Source: Nostoc sp. 106C
GTDB taxonomy: Bacteria > Cyanobacteriota > Cyanobacteriia > Cyanobacteriales > Nostocaceae
DNA: 64,000 nucleotides
Reading direction: 5' to 3'
Assembly: GCF_002154725.1 (NCBI RefSeq)
Contig: NZ_MTAW01000131.1
Location: 1-64,000, forward strand
The notes beneath the pieces are model-generated. The model made no database searches. It was not told the origin of the DNA and saw only the letters and a list, made by a program, of their open reading frames with translations. Positions 1 through 7,829 of the stretch are shown one piece after another. The stretch's first letter is position 1. The number at the start of each line of letters is the position of its first letter. The position numbers and the translations under genes are program-made.

Positions 1-35
1 TCCAAAACCTGTCATTGCGAATGAAGCAAAGCGGA

Positions 36-57
36 ATGTTCGCGGAGCGTTCCCGAA
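36..57. repeat. 22-nt small dispersed repeat inserted in the MITE
   Basis: Compared with the copy at 12054-12198, 22 extra bases sit between GCGGA and GGGTAGC. The insert has the look of a cyanobacterial small dispersed repeat (self-complementary core CGCGGAGCG). The other copy provides the uninterrupted site. Confidence 0.7.
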
Positions 58-88
58 GGGTAGCAATCGCAGAGTTTGAGATTGCTTC

Positions 89-109
89 TCTGCGAGACGC
101 TACGCGAAC
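89..109. repeat. 21-nt small dispersed repeat inserted in the MITE
   Basis: Twenty-one bases containing GCGAGACGCTACGCGAAC interrupt the block that in the second copy reads GCTTCGCTACACTCC without a break. GACGCTACGC-type units are typical of dispersed repeats in Nostoc-like genomes (from memory). The insertion boundaries are defined by direct comparison of the two copies. Confidence 0.7.
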
Positions 110-280
110 GCTACACTCCGTTTCGCTCGCAATGACAATTGGGCATTTTTTTACTTGGAGTACTCTAAAGGGGAGTTAGAACTTTCATTTGAACGCAGGC
201 TCTCTTATTCCCTTTCTAGCCTTGTTAAAGCTTATATTCCCTAAGAGGCAATACTGTTTTTGATCGTGCTAAATTCCATT

Positions 281-478
281 AGGACTTACGCAAAAGTCAC
301 GGAATTCCGTCATTACGAGCGTTCGACGAAGTCGTTCCCGTTCGGCAAAGCCGTTCTCGAAGAGTAGGGTAGCGACGTAATCGCCTGAAATTCTGGGATT
401 GCTTCCCTACACGGAGCCTGTTGCGAGCGGAGCGTGGCAATCTCGGTCGCAATGACAAATTTTGCTTGCGTAAGTCCT
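281..478. repeat. MITE-like element with 13-bp terminal inverted repeats
   Basis: The 198-bp unit starts with AGGACTTACGCAA and ends with the exact reverse complement TTGCGTAAGTCCT. The interior is strongly self-complementary (CGTCATTACGAGCG near the left end, GGTCGCAATGACAAA near the right) and contains smaller repeat-like blocks around 320-365. There is no open frame of note and no transposase, so if it moves it must be mobilised in trans. The flanks 166-280 and 479-690 hold no gene that I can support. Confidence 0.75.
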
Positions 479-690
479 GTCCATGATGAATCCATGAGAT
501 AGAGGTGTTATCTATCCTCATAGTTCATCAAACATCAATTTTGTCTGCAAAAGCCTCAGTAATTCCATCTAGCTTTAGTTAAGACTGCTAAGACGGATAC
601 AAGTTATTTTGAAACCCGTAAGTATAAATAAGTAGCACTTGCGATAAATTATCAATTGGATTAGCGATCGCAAGCATTCAGGACAGTTTT

Positions 691-721
691 GGGAACTGGA
701 AGGAGAAAATGTCCAATTCCC
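691..721 (-). terminator. Possible hairpin after trpB
   Basis: GGGAACTGGA (691-700) pairs imperfectly with TCCAATTCCC (712-721), leaving one mismatch and an 11-nt loop. It lies 12 nt beyond the trpB stop codon. No T-run follows on the minus strand, so its role as a terminator is only inferred. Confidence 0.35.
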
Positions 722-732
722 AGTTCAAGCAA

Positions 733-1974
733 CTATGCCGGATTTAAAAACTTGGCTACAGTTTGTACATCCTTATCACCACGTCCGGAGCAGTTAATCA
801 CAATGTGGGGACTACCACTAAGCTGGGGACAGAGAGTTTCTAAGTAGGCGATCGCATGAGATGTTTCCAGCGCTGGGATAATTCCTTCTAACCGCGACAA
901 TCTTTGGAATGCTGCTAGAGCATCGGCATCTGTCACACTGTAATACTCAGCGCGAGCAGCATCTTTTAAATAGCTGTGTTCCGGCCCCACACCAGGATAA
1001 TCTAACCCCGCACTAATTGAGTGTGCCTCAATTACTTGCCCATCTTCATCTTGCAGCAGATAACTCATCGCTCCGTGCAAAACACCAACCTGTCCTTTTG
1101 TCAATGTCGCAGCATGTTTATTAGTATTAACGCCTTCTCCCGCCGCCTCAATTCCAATTAACCGCACAGACGGCTCATTGACAAACTCATAGAATAGCCC
1201 CATTGCATTAGAACCACCACCCACACAAGCCATGAGAATATCCGGTAACCCACCCCATTTTTCTTGGGCTTGGGCGCGAGTTTCTTGTCCAATCACTGTA
1301 TGGAAATCACGTACCATCATCGGGTAAGGATGGGGTCCTGCTACCGAACCTAGGATGTAGTGAGTTGTTTCCACATTCGTTACCCAATCCCGGATTGCCT
1401 CAGAAGTTGCATCCTTGAGAGTTCCGGTTCCCGCAGCCACTGGACGTACTTCTGCCCCCATTAATTTCATCCGGAATACATTCAATGCTTGGCGTTCCAT
1501 ATCATGAACGCCCATATAAATTATGCATTCCAGCCCAAAACGAGCGCAGACGGTAGCCGTAGCTACTCCATGTTGTCCAGCACCAGTTTCTGCAATAATC
1601 CGCTGCTTACCCATGCGCTTTGCCAACAACACTTGACCAAGGGCATTATTAATTTTGTGAGCGCCAGTGTGGTTTAAATCTTCCCGTTTTAAATAAATTT
1701 GCGGGCCAGTACCATCTGGGCGAGCATAGTGAGCAGTTAGACGTTCCGCAAAATACAAAGGCGTAGCACGTCCTACATAGTCTCGTAGCAGTTGTTGTAG
1801 TTCTGTTAGAAATTCAGGCTCATTGCGATATTGCTGATAAGCTGTTTCTAGTTCAGCAAGCGCAGGCATCAATGTTTCCGGGACGTACTTACCGCCAAAG
1901 CGTCCAAAGCGTCCTTGTGTATCGGGAACCTGAGCAGTAGATTGGGAACTTGGAGAGATGGGTGTGGTAGTCAC
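733..1974 (-). CDS. trpB: Tryptophan synthase beta chain
   Basis: TrpB makes L-tryptophan from serine and the indole channelled from the alpha subunit, using pyridoxal phosphate, in the cytoplasm. The 413-residue product is of full family length and carries the PLP-lysine region ([20 protein letters not shown]), the ETGAGQHG loop and the C-terminal phosphate-binding GGGSNAMG and NCSGRGDKD segments. The start is GTG at 1974; a non-conserved N-terminal stretch of about 20 residues precedes the [11 protein letters not shown] family start, so a slightly later start cannot be excluded. No other trp gene is adjacent, as is common in cyanobacteria. The gene is divergent from the SUI1-like gene at 2132. 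Confidence 0.96.
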   Translation of the reverse strand: MTTTPISPSSQSTAQVPDTQGRFGRFGGKYVPETLMPALAELETAYQQYRNEPEFLTELQQLLRDYVGRATPLYFAERLTAHYARPDGTGPQIYLKREDLNHTGAHKINNALGQVLLAKRMGKQRIIAETGAGQHGVATATVCARFGLECIIYMGVHDMERQALNVFRMKLMGAEVRPVAAGTGTLKDATSEAIRDWVTNVETTHYILGSVAGPHPYPMMVRDFHTVIGQETRAQAQEKWGGLPDILMACVGGGSNAMGLFYEFVNEPSVRLIGIEAAGEGVNTNKHAATLTKGQVGVLHGAMSYLLQDEDGQVIEAHSISAGLDYPGVGPEHSYLKDAARAEYYSVTDADALAAFQRLSRLEGIIPALETSHAIAYLETLCPQLSGSPHIVINCSGRGDKDVQTVAKFLNPA

Positions 1975-2131
1975 GGACTGATTTCTATGACGGGACGAAC
2001 TTAATTATAGAAAAGTCTGAGCCGTATAGGATACGAAGTGCGATCGCAAAACCTAGGCATTTACTCTAGAATCCCCATCCAAGTTGACACTTTACCCTTA
2101 ACCCTCGACCCTAGACTCTTAATTAAAGTTT

Positions 2132-2473
2132 ATGTCTTCTTCCAATTCTTCCGACAAACGTTTCATCTATCGCGAATTTGGCAACGATAACTCGCCTGCT
2201 TTGGAAAGACCCAATCTCGAATTACCACCGCAACAGCAAAATCTCAAAGTGCAAGCTACCCGCAAAGGACGTAAAGGTAAAACTGTCACTGTAATTAGTG
2301 GTTTTCAGTCTAAACCTGAAACCTTAGACGATTTAGTCAAACAGCTAAAAACCCAATGCGGTACAGGTGGCACAGTTAAGGAAAATGAAATTGAAATTCA
2401 AGGCGATCATAAGCAGAAAATTGTCGAGATTTTGACCAAGCTTGGTTATAAAGCTAAAATCAGTGGCGGTTAG
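2132..2473 (+). CDS. yciH: SUI1/YciH-family translation initiation factor
   Basis: The 113-residue protein has a variable N-terminal third and a C-terminal SUI1/eIF1-like domain, recognisable by the GRKGKTVTVISGF strand, the GCGTGGTVK-like loop (here CGTGGTVKENEIEIQGDH) and the closing ILTKLGYKAKISGG. Proteins of this family bind the small ribosomal subunit and influence start-site selection; the bacterial role is less settled than that of eukaryotic eIF1. The gene is transcribed divergently from trpB across a 157-bp spacer and stands alone. Length and motifs match the usual bacterial form, so I consider the family call firm and the exact function inferred. Confidence 0.9.
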   Translation: MSSSNSSDKRFIYREFGNDNSPALERPNLELPPQQQNLKVQATRKGRKGKTVTVISGFQSKPETLDDLVKQLKTQCGTGGTVKENEIEIQGDHKQKIVEILTKLGYKAKISGG

Positions 2474-2615
2474 TCACTAGCTAGATTTGCCTAGAATTAC
2501 GAGCCGCACTGAGTCAATCGGCAAATGTTATCTTTGAGATCGTCAAGGATATCTGAGCAATTTTTAATTAGTTCATTAAAAGTCTGCTCGCTATTAAGAT
2601 TAACAGGAGGTTTAC

Positions 2616-2774
2616 ATGGATTTAATTCGTCTTTTAGCTGCCATTTTTCTACCGCCTTTAGGTGTGTTTTTGCAAGTAGGTATAGGCAGAGATTTTTGGA
2701 TTAATATCATCTTGACATTTTTCGGTTATCTTCCCGGAATTATTCACGCAGTTTGGGTAATTGCTAGGAAATAA
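2616..2774 (+). CDS. Pmp3/YqaE-family small membrane protein
   Basis: This 52-residue gene has a strong ribosome-binding site (AACAGGAGG, 6 nt before ATG). The peptide begins MDLIRLLAAIFLPPLGVFLQ, followed by a short polar turn (GIGRDFW) and a second hydrophobic helix ending GIIHAVWVIARK. Two transmembrane helices, the LPPLGVF motif and the PG-IHA segment are hallmarks of the Pmp3/YqaE (stress-responsive plasma-membrane proteolipid) family. In yeast and plants these proteins affect membrane potential and salt tolerance; the cyanobacterial role is not known to me. A perfect hairpin follows at 2799, so it is probably monocistronic. Confidence 0.88.
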   Translation: MDLIRLLAAIFLPPLGVFLQVGIGRDFWINIILTFFGYLPGIIHAVWVIARK

Positions 2775-2798
2775 TTGTTTAAGAAGTCAAATTGGATG

Positions 2799-2833
2799 TG
2801 CGATCGGCATCAATTATTTAATTGCCGATCGCA
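2799..2833 (+). terminator. Hairpin after the Pmp3-like gene
   Basis: TGCGATCGGCA (2799-2809) pairs perfectly with TGCCGATCGCA (2823-2833), giving an 11-bp stem and a 13-nt loop 24 nt past the stop codon. The stem is built on a HIP1-like core. No clear T-run follows. Confidence 0.55.
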
Positions 2834-3159
2834 AACAAGTTAGCTTAAATATTCACCTATACACATGACTATTGAATCACCAAGAGCATCAAAATTAAAT
2901 TTGATGATTAAATCATCATCCAACACAATCTGTTCAATTGGGAAAATAGGCTAATAACTATTAATAATTTATAATTTTTAAATTATGCCTTCATATATTT
3001 TGATTAGTTCTCAAGTGAAGATAGAGAAAATATTGCAAATTATTGCAGATAATTCTTTATCCTAAAATAAAGAATTATGTATTTTTATCTAAATGGTAGT
3101 TTTTACCCTTCAGTTTTTAACACAATATATTTAACCTGATTTTAAAAAATTTTCTTATT
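2834..3159. other. Gene-free AT-rich spacer before the Rieske gene
   Basis: About 325 bp of AT-rich sequence with no credible open frame on either strand. The last 170 bases presumably hold the promoter of the Rieske gene, but I see no motif that I can name. No clear Shine-Dalgarno sequence precedes the ATG at 3160 (TTTTCTTATT). Confidence 0.5.
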
Positions 3160-3729
3160 ATGGAAGAATCTTTCTTTGGTAATAGCAAAATTTTATTAGG
3201 GAAAAAAACACGGCGGAATTTTTTAATCTACATGGCTGGTAGTGGTCTTACCTCAGTCGCGATAGGATATCTCTTTCCAAAACCTAGCCAAAGTCGAGAG
3301 GTAGATTTAGAAACCCTTTGCTCGTTTTTCCCCCAGAATTCGCGTTGTGAAAATTATCTTCCCGGAGTTAAGGCGCAAGATACTAAAGGCGGGGTAATTC
3401 AGGCTAATACACTATTAGCCACCGCAACTCCCGGAATTCCCATTCCTGTTAAGGGATTAGCAAATGATAGCGTCGATTATCTGATCGTTAAAGACGGTCC
3501 CCAAATTGCCGAGTATGCTATAAGTCCGATTTGTACTCATTTAGGATGTACAGTTGAGTGGAATACCGAGAAAAACCACTTTATTTGTCCTTGTCATGGA
3601 TCTCAATACGATTCGGTGGGTCGAGTCGTTCATGGTCCAGCTAAGCGTTCTTTGCCATTGATCACGGTAGTAGTTAAGCAAAATCAAGTTCGTTTAGTTG
3701 CAACAAAACCTGCTATCGATCCTCGATAA
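3160..3729 (+). CDS. Membrane-anchored Rieske [2Fe-2S] protein, PetC-like but divergent
   Basis: The C-terminal half contains both cluster-binding boxes, CTHLGC and CPCHGSQYD, spaced as in cytochrome b6f/bc1 Rieske proteins, followed by GPAKRSLP. The N-terminus has KKTRRNF followed by one hydrophobic helix (LIYMAGSGLTSVAIGYLF), a twin-arginine-like anchor. Between anchor and cluster there is an unusual segment with two cysteines (TLCSFFPQNSRCENYLPG) that standard PetC lacks, as far as I recall. No cytochrome b6, petA or other electron-transfer gene is nearby, so it is probably one of the secondary Rieske paralogues of cyanobacteria rather than the main b6f subunit. The family is certain; the complex it serves is unknown. 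Confidence 0.85.
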   Translation: MEESFFGNSKILLGKKTRRNFLIYMAGSGLTSVAIGYLFPKPSQSREVDLETLCSFFPQNSRCENYLPGVKAQDTKGGVIQANTLLATATPGIPIPVKGLANDSVDYLIVKDGPQIAEYAISPICTHLGCTVEWNTEKNHFICPCHGSQYDSVGRVVHGPAKRSLPLITVVVKQNQVRLVATKPAIDPR

Positions 3730-3893
3730 TTTGCTAATTAATTTGTGGAAAATTCTCGCAGTTACAATACCTAATCATTAAGACAAAAACGGTAACGTAA
3801 AAAGCTATTTTGCTCAGCAATTAAGGCTACTTATAGACCTCTGAAGCGCCAGTTCAGTATGTACGCTCCAGACAGCCCTAATTTTAGAAAAGC

Positions 3894-4388
3894 TTACGAT
3901 CGCGGTGATAGACTAGCTGCTGGTTTTGAACGCTGCTGCTGGTACAAGTTGAGAACTTTTTGGACATAGGTAGCGGTAAAGCCGCTATCACAGCCTTTAT
4001 AGCTCCCAGTCATCCACCAACAAGCTACACCGCGCACAGCCGCAGTTTCATTATTGTTGGTAGCTAGAAACTGCTGGTTTAACTCACGGCGCGTGATACA
4101 CGACACAACATAGCGTGCTGTCACGGGGCTGTTTTCAAACTGTGTCGGTGTTAGCTCTTTTTTGAGACAGTATTTTGACCATCCTTTGAGAGTTTCTGGT
4201 TTTACTTGCCATTGGCTGTAAAATCCATCGTTTTGAGAGCCTGTTTGCGGTGCAGCTTGTCGCAGCGCCTCTACCATCGCCGCAACTTGGGCATCAGAAA
4301 TTTGCTGTTGTGCTTGAACTAACAATGGCGACAGTCCTAAGCTGACAACAACTCCGCCAAGTAGTAATCCTATGAAGTTTTTTCTCAT
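3894..4388 (-). CDS. Secreted cysteine-containing protein of unknown function
   Basis: The 164-residue product starts with a clear signal peptide (MRKNFIGLLLGGVVVSLGLSPLLVQA, cleavage likely after VQA). The mature part has five cysteines (YCLKKE, SCITRR, ACWWM, KGCDSG region), suggesting disulfides in the periplasm or cell exterior, and ends in a basic, serine-rich tail. I do not recognise the family. The frame is intact, with the start placed by the signal peptide. It stands between the Rieske gene (convergent) and a small unknown gene (divergent), and nothing in the context points to a role. Confidence 0.75.
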   Translation of the reverse strand: MRKNFIGLLLGGVVVSLGLSPLLVQAQQQISDAQVAAMVEALRQAAPQTGSQNDGFYSQWQVKPETLKGWSKYCLKKELTPTQFENSPVTARYVVSCITRRELNQQFLATNNNETAAVRGVACWWMTGSYKGCDSGFTATYVQKVLNLYQQQRSKPAASLSPRS

Positions 4389-4717
4389 AACTTTGGACTT
4401 ATTCTAGAGACCAAAATGTAGCATACTACGTCTTTACATTTGGTAATAATTTTAAAATTTGCAGTCAAACCAATTTTGATGGCGATTGAAGACATAGCGT
4501 AGGCGTAGCCCGCCGTAGGCATCGCTATTTAAGTTTTGCTGAAAGTTAATGAGCGCTCTGCTAGGTTAAGAGCGTAAAATTTTTCATCAGTTAAATTTTA
4601 GAATACCAATAACTTGTATTTATCAGTTTGAAAAAAATGAGTATTTGCTACTATCAAGCGGAATGCATAGAGTAGAAGTAGAAACTTGATAGCTATTTAA
4701 CGAATGGATTTATTTAT
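4389..4717. other. Intergenic region containing a dispersed repeat
   Basis: There is no gene in these 329 bp. A dispersed-repeat unit, GCGTAGGCGTAGCCCGCC followed by GTAGGCATCGC (4497-4525), is self-complementary in part (GGCGTAGCC / GGC..TACGCC type pairing) and belongs to the repeat type common in Nostoc-like genomes (from memory). The remainder, AT-rich, presumably carries the promoters of the two divergent flanking genes. Confidence 0.6.
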
Positions 4718-4924
4718 ATGCTAAATCATTTAAGAGAAATTCGTTATCAACAAGGTTGTCGCGATCGCGATGCTGGGTTTTTGCCCAAAATGCATGATTC
4801 TATTTATTTAGAGGCTTATCTCCAAGGAAGACCGGAAGGATTAGATGGCATCATTCAATATTTTCCTTCAATTGAAGCATACATGAAATGGAAACTTAAA
4901 AATCTGGGACATTCACTGTTTTGA
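4718..4924 (+). CDS. Small conserved-looking protein of unknown function
   Basis: This 68-residue ORF starts with MLNHLREIRYQQGCRDRDAG and continues with aromatic, charged segments (SIYLEAYLQGRPEG, YFPSIEAYMKWKLKN). It is soluble, mildly basic, with one cysteine and no signal peptide. The REIRYQQGCRDRDAGF start resembles short helical proteins, but I cannot name a family. The gene contains a HIP1-type GCGATCGCGATGC, normal for this genome. Coding status rests on ordinary codon use and lack of any competing frame, so confidence is moderate. Confidence 0.5.
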   Translation: MLNHLREIRYQQGCRDRDAGFLPKMHDSIYLEAYLQGRPEGLDGIIQYFPSIEAYMKWKLKNLGHSLF

Positions 4925-5283
4925 AACTTTATAGATGCACACAATTTATCTACCTATTGATTGATGCGAGATATTGACGGATAGATATTGATGTAACAGG
5001 TAAGAAATCTATTACTAAAGTAGAAAAGACAGATGGTTGCGTCGGTTGTGGCGTTGCGTATGCTCTTGGTGTCGGCGTTGATTTTTTTGTCTCATGCAGC
5101 GACGTAAAGAAGATTTGAGACAGGTGTTTTATTGTTGCAACAGCCAATAATAAAACTCTTTTGACTTTTGTGCGGCGATACTAGCCATTTTTCTAGGATA
5201 GATTCTCCCCAATTTTCCGATGCCAGGTTTGAGTAAAACAAGGCAGGATATGAGCATCTCAGAAAATTTGTGGAGAAATTTAG
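4925..5283. other. Spacer without a supported gene, promoter region of the protease operon
   Basis: I find no supported gene in these 359 bp. The plus strand has an open but startless frame (4978-5118) reading TDGCVGCGVAYALGVG, and the minus strand has a 65-codon frame of low-complexity character; neither has a ribosome-binding site or recognisable motif. The end of the spacer carries GTGGAGAAATTTAG just before the ATG at 5284, a good Shine-Dalgarno sequence for the following operon. Confidence 0.5.
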
Positions 5284-6282
5284 ATGTCTTCGTTACTAGA
5301 ATTGTCTAACAGTTTAGCTGATACCGTAGAACAAGCTGGAAGTGCTGTGGTTGCAGTGAATGCTGGCACACGCATGTCCCCAAGTGGGATTCACTGGCGT
5401 CATGGTATCGTTGTTACTTCCGATGAGTCGCTTCAGCGTTATGACGAAATCAGCGTCACTTTATCAGATGGGCGTTCTGTCGCTGCTACACATCTGGGAC
5501 ATGACTCTAGCACTGATATAGCTGTCTTCCAACTCCCAGATGTAGAAACCCCTGTGGCGAAAATTGGCGATGCGACAACACTGAAAGTCGGTAATTTGGT
5601 ACTGGGAATAGCTAGAAGCAACGAAGGCGAGTTGCGGGCGGCTTTGGGTGCTGTGAGTGTTATCAGTGGTGCTTGGCGGAGCATGAATGGTGGTAATATC
5701 GACCAATTCATCCGCCCAGATATTAACCTTTACCCAGGCTTTGCAGGTGGTCCGCTTGTAGATGCTGCTGGTTATGTGGTAGGCATGAACACATCAGGAA
5801 GGCGCGGTACAGCTTTAACTATTCCAGCGGCTACAGTCAATCGTGTAATCGATCAATTGATAGCAAAAGGACACATTGCCCGGGGTTATTTAGGTGTGGG
5901 AATGCAACCTGTACGCTTGCCGGATAACCTGAAAACAGCGTTGAATTTAACTGCTGCTACTGGTGTGATTGTTGTTAATGTCGAGTCTGCTGGCCCGGCT
6001 GATAATGCAGGTGTGCAGCTTGGCGATGTGTTGGTCACATTCGATGGCACAAATGTGAGCGATACAGCGGATGTGATGGCGCTGCTCAATAGTAGCGATC
6101 GCGTCGGTAAAACTGTCCCCATGCAAGTAGTGCGGGGTGGAGTGTTAGTTGAGTTAGCGATCGCAGTTGGCGAACGACCATTTGAGCAGTCCCCACGTTC
6201 AGAACGTGCGGAAAAAGCCAATGATTTCTCTCATCACAGAAGAGGGAGACATGGTAGGAGAGGTTCGTCCCATTCACGTTAA
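5284..6282 (+). CDS. HtrA-like trypsin/PDZ protein with lost catalytic residues (pseudoprotease)
   Basis: The 332-residue protein has the HtrA/DegP layout: trypsin-like domain (about 10-195), one PDZ domain (about 198-295) and a tail. Aligned to its intact neighbour at 6347, the catalytic serine of GNSGGP is alanine (GFAGGP, A154) and the histidine of TNAHV is glutamate (TSDES, E48); only the aspartate (STDIAV, D78) remains. It should therefore be unable to cleave peptides by the serine-triad mechanism, while the fold and PDZ surface look intact. The C-terminal 33 residues are rich in Arg, His and Ser (HHRRGRHGRRGSSHSR). There is no signal peptide, so it is inferred to be cytoplasmic. It is the first gene of a likely operon with the active homologue and a regulator. 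A scaffolding or inhibitory role is inference. Confidence 0.88.
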   Translation: MSSLLELSNSLADTVEQAGSAVVAVNAGTRMSPSGIHWRHGIVVTSDESLQRYDEISVTLSDGRSVAATHLGHDSSTDIAVFQLPDVETPVAKIGDATTLKVGNLVLGIARSNEGELRAALGAVSVISGAWRSMNGGNIDQFIRPDINLYPGFAGGPLVDAAGYVVGMNTSGRRGTALTIPAATVNRVIDQLIAKGHIARGYLGVGMQPVRLPDNLKTALNLTAATGVIVVNVESAGPADNAGVQLGDVLVTFDGTNVSDTADVMALLNSSDRVGKTVPMQVVRGGVLVELAIAVGERPFEQSPRSERAEKANDFSHHRRGRHGRRGSSHSR

Positions 6283-6346
6283 CTAATTCAAGCAGAAGGA
6301 AGCAGGCTGTGTTTCGACTACGCTCAACAACCGGACAGAAGGGAAT

Positions 6347-7186
6347 ATGACTACAAAAATTACATACCTCACTGATGAATTGGCAACTTTAGCTGCTAAG
6401 TTACGCCACAGCACGGTTAAAGTTCAAAGCAATTCTCAAGGAGTTGGTTCTGGTGTAATCTGGCAAAGTGATGGGTTAATTATCACCAACGCTCATGTCG
6501 CAATTAACAACAAAGCAAAGGTGGAATTGTCCGATGGACGAGTGTTTGATGCTGTACGCACCCATTTCGACCCACAGCAAGATTTAGCTGCTCTGAAAAT
6601 TATTGCCACTGACTTAAACACTGCAACTATTGGTGATTCTGATGCACTGCGCGTAGGTGAGTTAGTCTTGGCGGTGGGTAATCCGTTTGCTGATACTGGA
6701 GCAGTCACCGCAGGGATCATCCATGCTCGTCATCAGGGAGCAGTTATGGCTGATATCCGATTGTATCCTGGCAATTCTGGGGGACCGCTAGCCGACTGTC
6801 TCGGTCGAGTTGTGGGGATTAACACGATGGTCGTTAACGGTTTGGCTGTAGCTATCCCCAGTTTAGCTGTCAACCGCTTTTTGCTTGCTCCTAGTCGTCC
6901 GCAACTGGGAGTAACATTACAACCTGTGCTGATAGGTCAACGCAACTTTGGTTTATTGGTATTGTCTGTCCTTCCTGACAGTGCGGCGGCAAAGGCTGGT
7001 GTAAAAATTGGTGATGTGTTAATTGGCGTATCGGGTCAATTATTTACTAAAAGCGATGACCTGGGCAAATATCTGCAACAAAGCCAAGATCGGGAATCAT
7101 TGCCGTTACAACTCTGGCGTGGCGGTCAGCAACTTGTTGTTTATGTTGAATTGCAGAGTGGGAAAACTGTGGTGGAGGCAACATGA
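6347..7186 (+). CDS. HtrA-like serine protease (S1C family) with one PDZ domain, cytoplasmic
   Basis: The 279-residue protein keeps the full trypsin-type triad of S1C proteases: H50 in ITNAHV, D79 in QQDLAAL and S144 in GNSGGP. A single PDZ domain occupies roughly residues 185-275 (LGVTLQPV ... AGVKIGDVLIGVSG). It is shorter than typical HtrA (350-450 residues), lacking a signal peptide or membrane anchor, so it is probably cytoplasmic. A good ribosome-binding site (GAAGGGAAT) precedes the ATG. It follows the catalytically dead homologue by 64 bp, and its stop codon overlaps the start of the regulator gene (ATGA), indicating translational coupling. Substrates are unknown; PDZ domains of this family usually read hydrophobic C-termini. 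Confidence 0.92.
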   Translation: MTTKITYLTDELATLAAKLRHSTVKVQSNSQGVGSGVIWQSDGLIITNAHVAINNKAKVELSDGRVFDAVRTHFDPQQDLAALKIIATDLNTATIGDSDALRVGELVLAVGNPFADTGAVTAGIIHARHQGAVMADIRLYPGNSGGPLADCLGRVVGINTMVVNGLAVAIPSLAVNRFLLAPSRPQLGVTLQPVLIGQRNFGLLVLSVLPDSAAAKAGVKIGDVLIGVSGQLFTKSDDLGKYLQQSQDRESLPLQLWRGGQQLVVYVELQSGKTVVEAT

Positions 7187-7815
7187 TTCGGGTGGTGGTA
7201 GTTGCTACTTCTCCTGTGGTGCGGGCAGGTTTATCGGCTGTTGTGAGTGGCAATTCCCAGATGAATGTTGTGGGGAGTGCATCCAACTTGGATACCTTGA
7301 TCGGGGAAGTTGGGCAATTACAACCTGATGTAGTGCTGCTAGATTTAGGTAGCAATTCGCAATCATCAATCTGGGACAAATTGCTACTGTTTCAAGAGGA
7401 GCAATACCCTGTAGGATTTCTTGTGATTGCAGAGGAACCAGAAAGCATTAATTTAGAAGCGGCAATACGTTCTGGTGTTCGGGGTATATTACCTGGTGAC
7501 AGTACAGAGTCAGAAATTATCGCTGCTGCGATCGCGATCGCTGATGGTTTAGTAGTGCTACACCCGGATTTTTTAGAGTTACTGCCCATACGGGAAAAAG
7601 TAGCGGCTACTGCCGTACAAACTCTGACACCAAGGGAAATTGAGGTATTAGAAATGCTTGGTTCTGGTTTAGGTAATAAAGCGATCGCTAAACACTTGCA
7701 GATTTCTGAGCATACTGTGAAGTTTCATATCTCATCTATTTTTCAAAAGCTTGCTGTCTCCACCCGTACCGAGGCTGTAACTGTTGGTGTCCGGCTGGGT
7801 TTGATTATGCTGTAA
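7183..7815 (+). CDS. NarL/LuxR-type DNA-binding regulator with an atypical receiver domain
   Basis: The 210-residue protein has a receiver-like N-terminal domain (1-120) and a C-terminal LuxR-type helix-turn-helix (LTPREIEVLEMLGSGLGNKA to HISSIFQKLAVSTRTEAV). The phosphoacceptor aspartate is kept (VVLLDL, D54), but the acidic Mg2+-binding pair, usually DD after the first strand, is AT (VVVVATSPVVRAGL, residues 8-9), and the conserved lysine of the YLLKD motif is glycine (ILPGD). Ordinary Mg2+-dependent phosphorylation is thus unlikely; the domain may be ligand- or protein-controlled. The start overlaps the protease stop by 4 bp. The obvious inference is that the HtrA-like pair and this factor act in one pathway. 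No kinase gene is adjacent. Confidence 0.9.
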   Translation: MIRVVVVATSPVVRAGLSAVVSGNSQMNVVGSASNLDTLIGEVGQLQPDVVLLDLGSNSQSSIWDKLLLFQEEQYPVGFLVIAEEPESINLEAAIRSGVRGILPGDSTESEIIAAAIAIADGLVVLHPDFLELLPIREKVAATAVQTLTPREIEVLEMLGSGLGNKAIAKHLQISEHTVKFHISSIFQKLAVSTRTEAVTVGVRLGLIML

Positions 7816-7829
7816 TAATTAAGAAGTTT

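Larger units (their letters stand above)
1..165 (-). repeat. MITE-like palindromic element, copy 1 (cut by window edge)
   Basis: This non-coding palindromic repeat is nearly identical, in reverse complement, to the element at 12054-12198. Both carry the blocks TGTCATTGCGAATGAAGC, GGGTAGCAATCGCAGAG and CTCGCAATGACAATTGG, and end in TTACTTGGAGTACTC. The left terminus lies outside the window. This copy is longer because of two insertions at 36-57 and 89-109 that the second copy lacks. The structure and dispersed inverted copies fit a miniature inverted-repeat element; no transposase is present here. Confidence 0.8.

Noticed and set aside
297-521. Minus-strand frame of 74 codons at the left end
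   Set aside because: It lies within and beyond the 281-478 MITE; its residues simply translate the palindromic repeat, with no ribosome-binding site or motif.
4978-5118. Plus-strand open frame reading GCVGCGVAYALGVG with a CxxC-like pair
   Set aside because: It has no ATG, GTG or TTG start in frame and is only 46 codons; probably coincidence.
4950-5147. Minus-strand 65-codon frame (proline/threonine-rich)
   Set aside because: No ribosome-binding site, low-complexity composition and no recognisable motif; better read as spacer before the protease operon.
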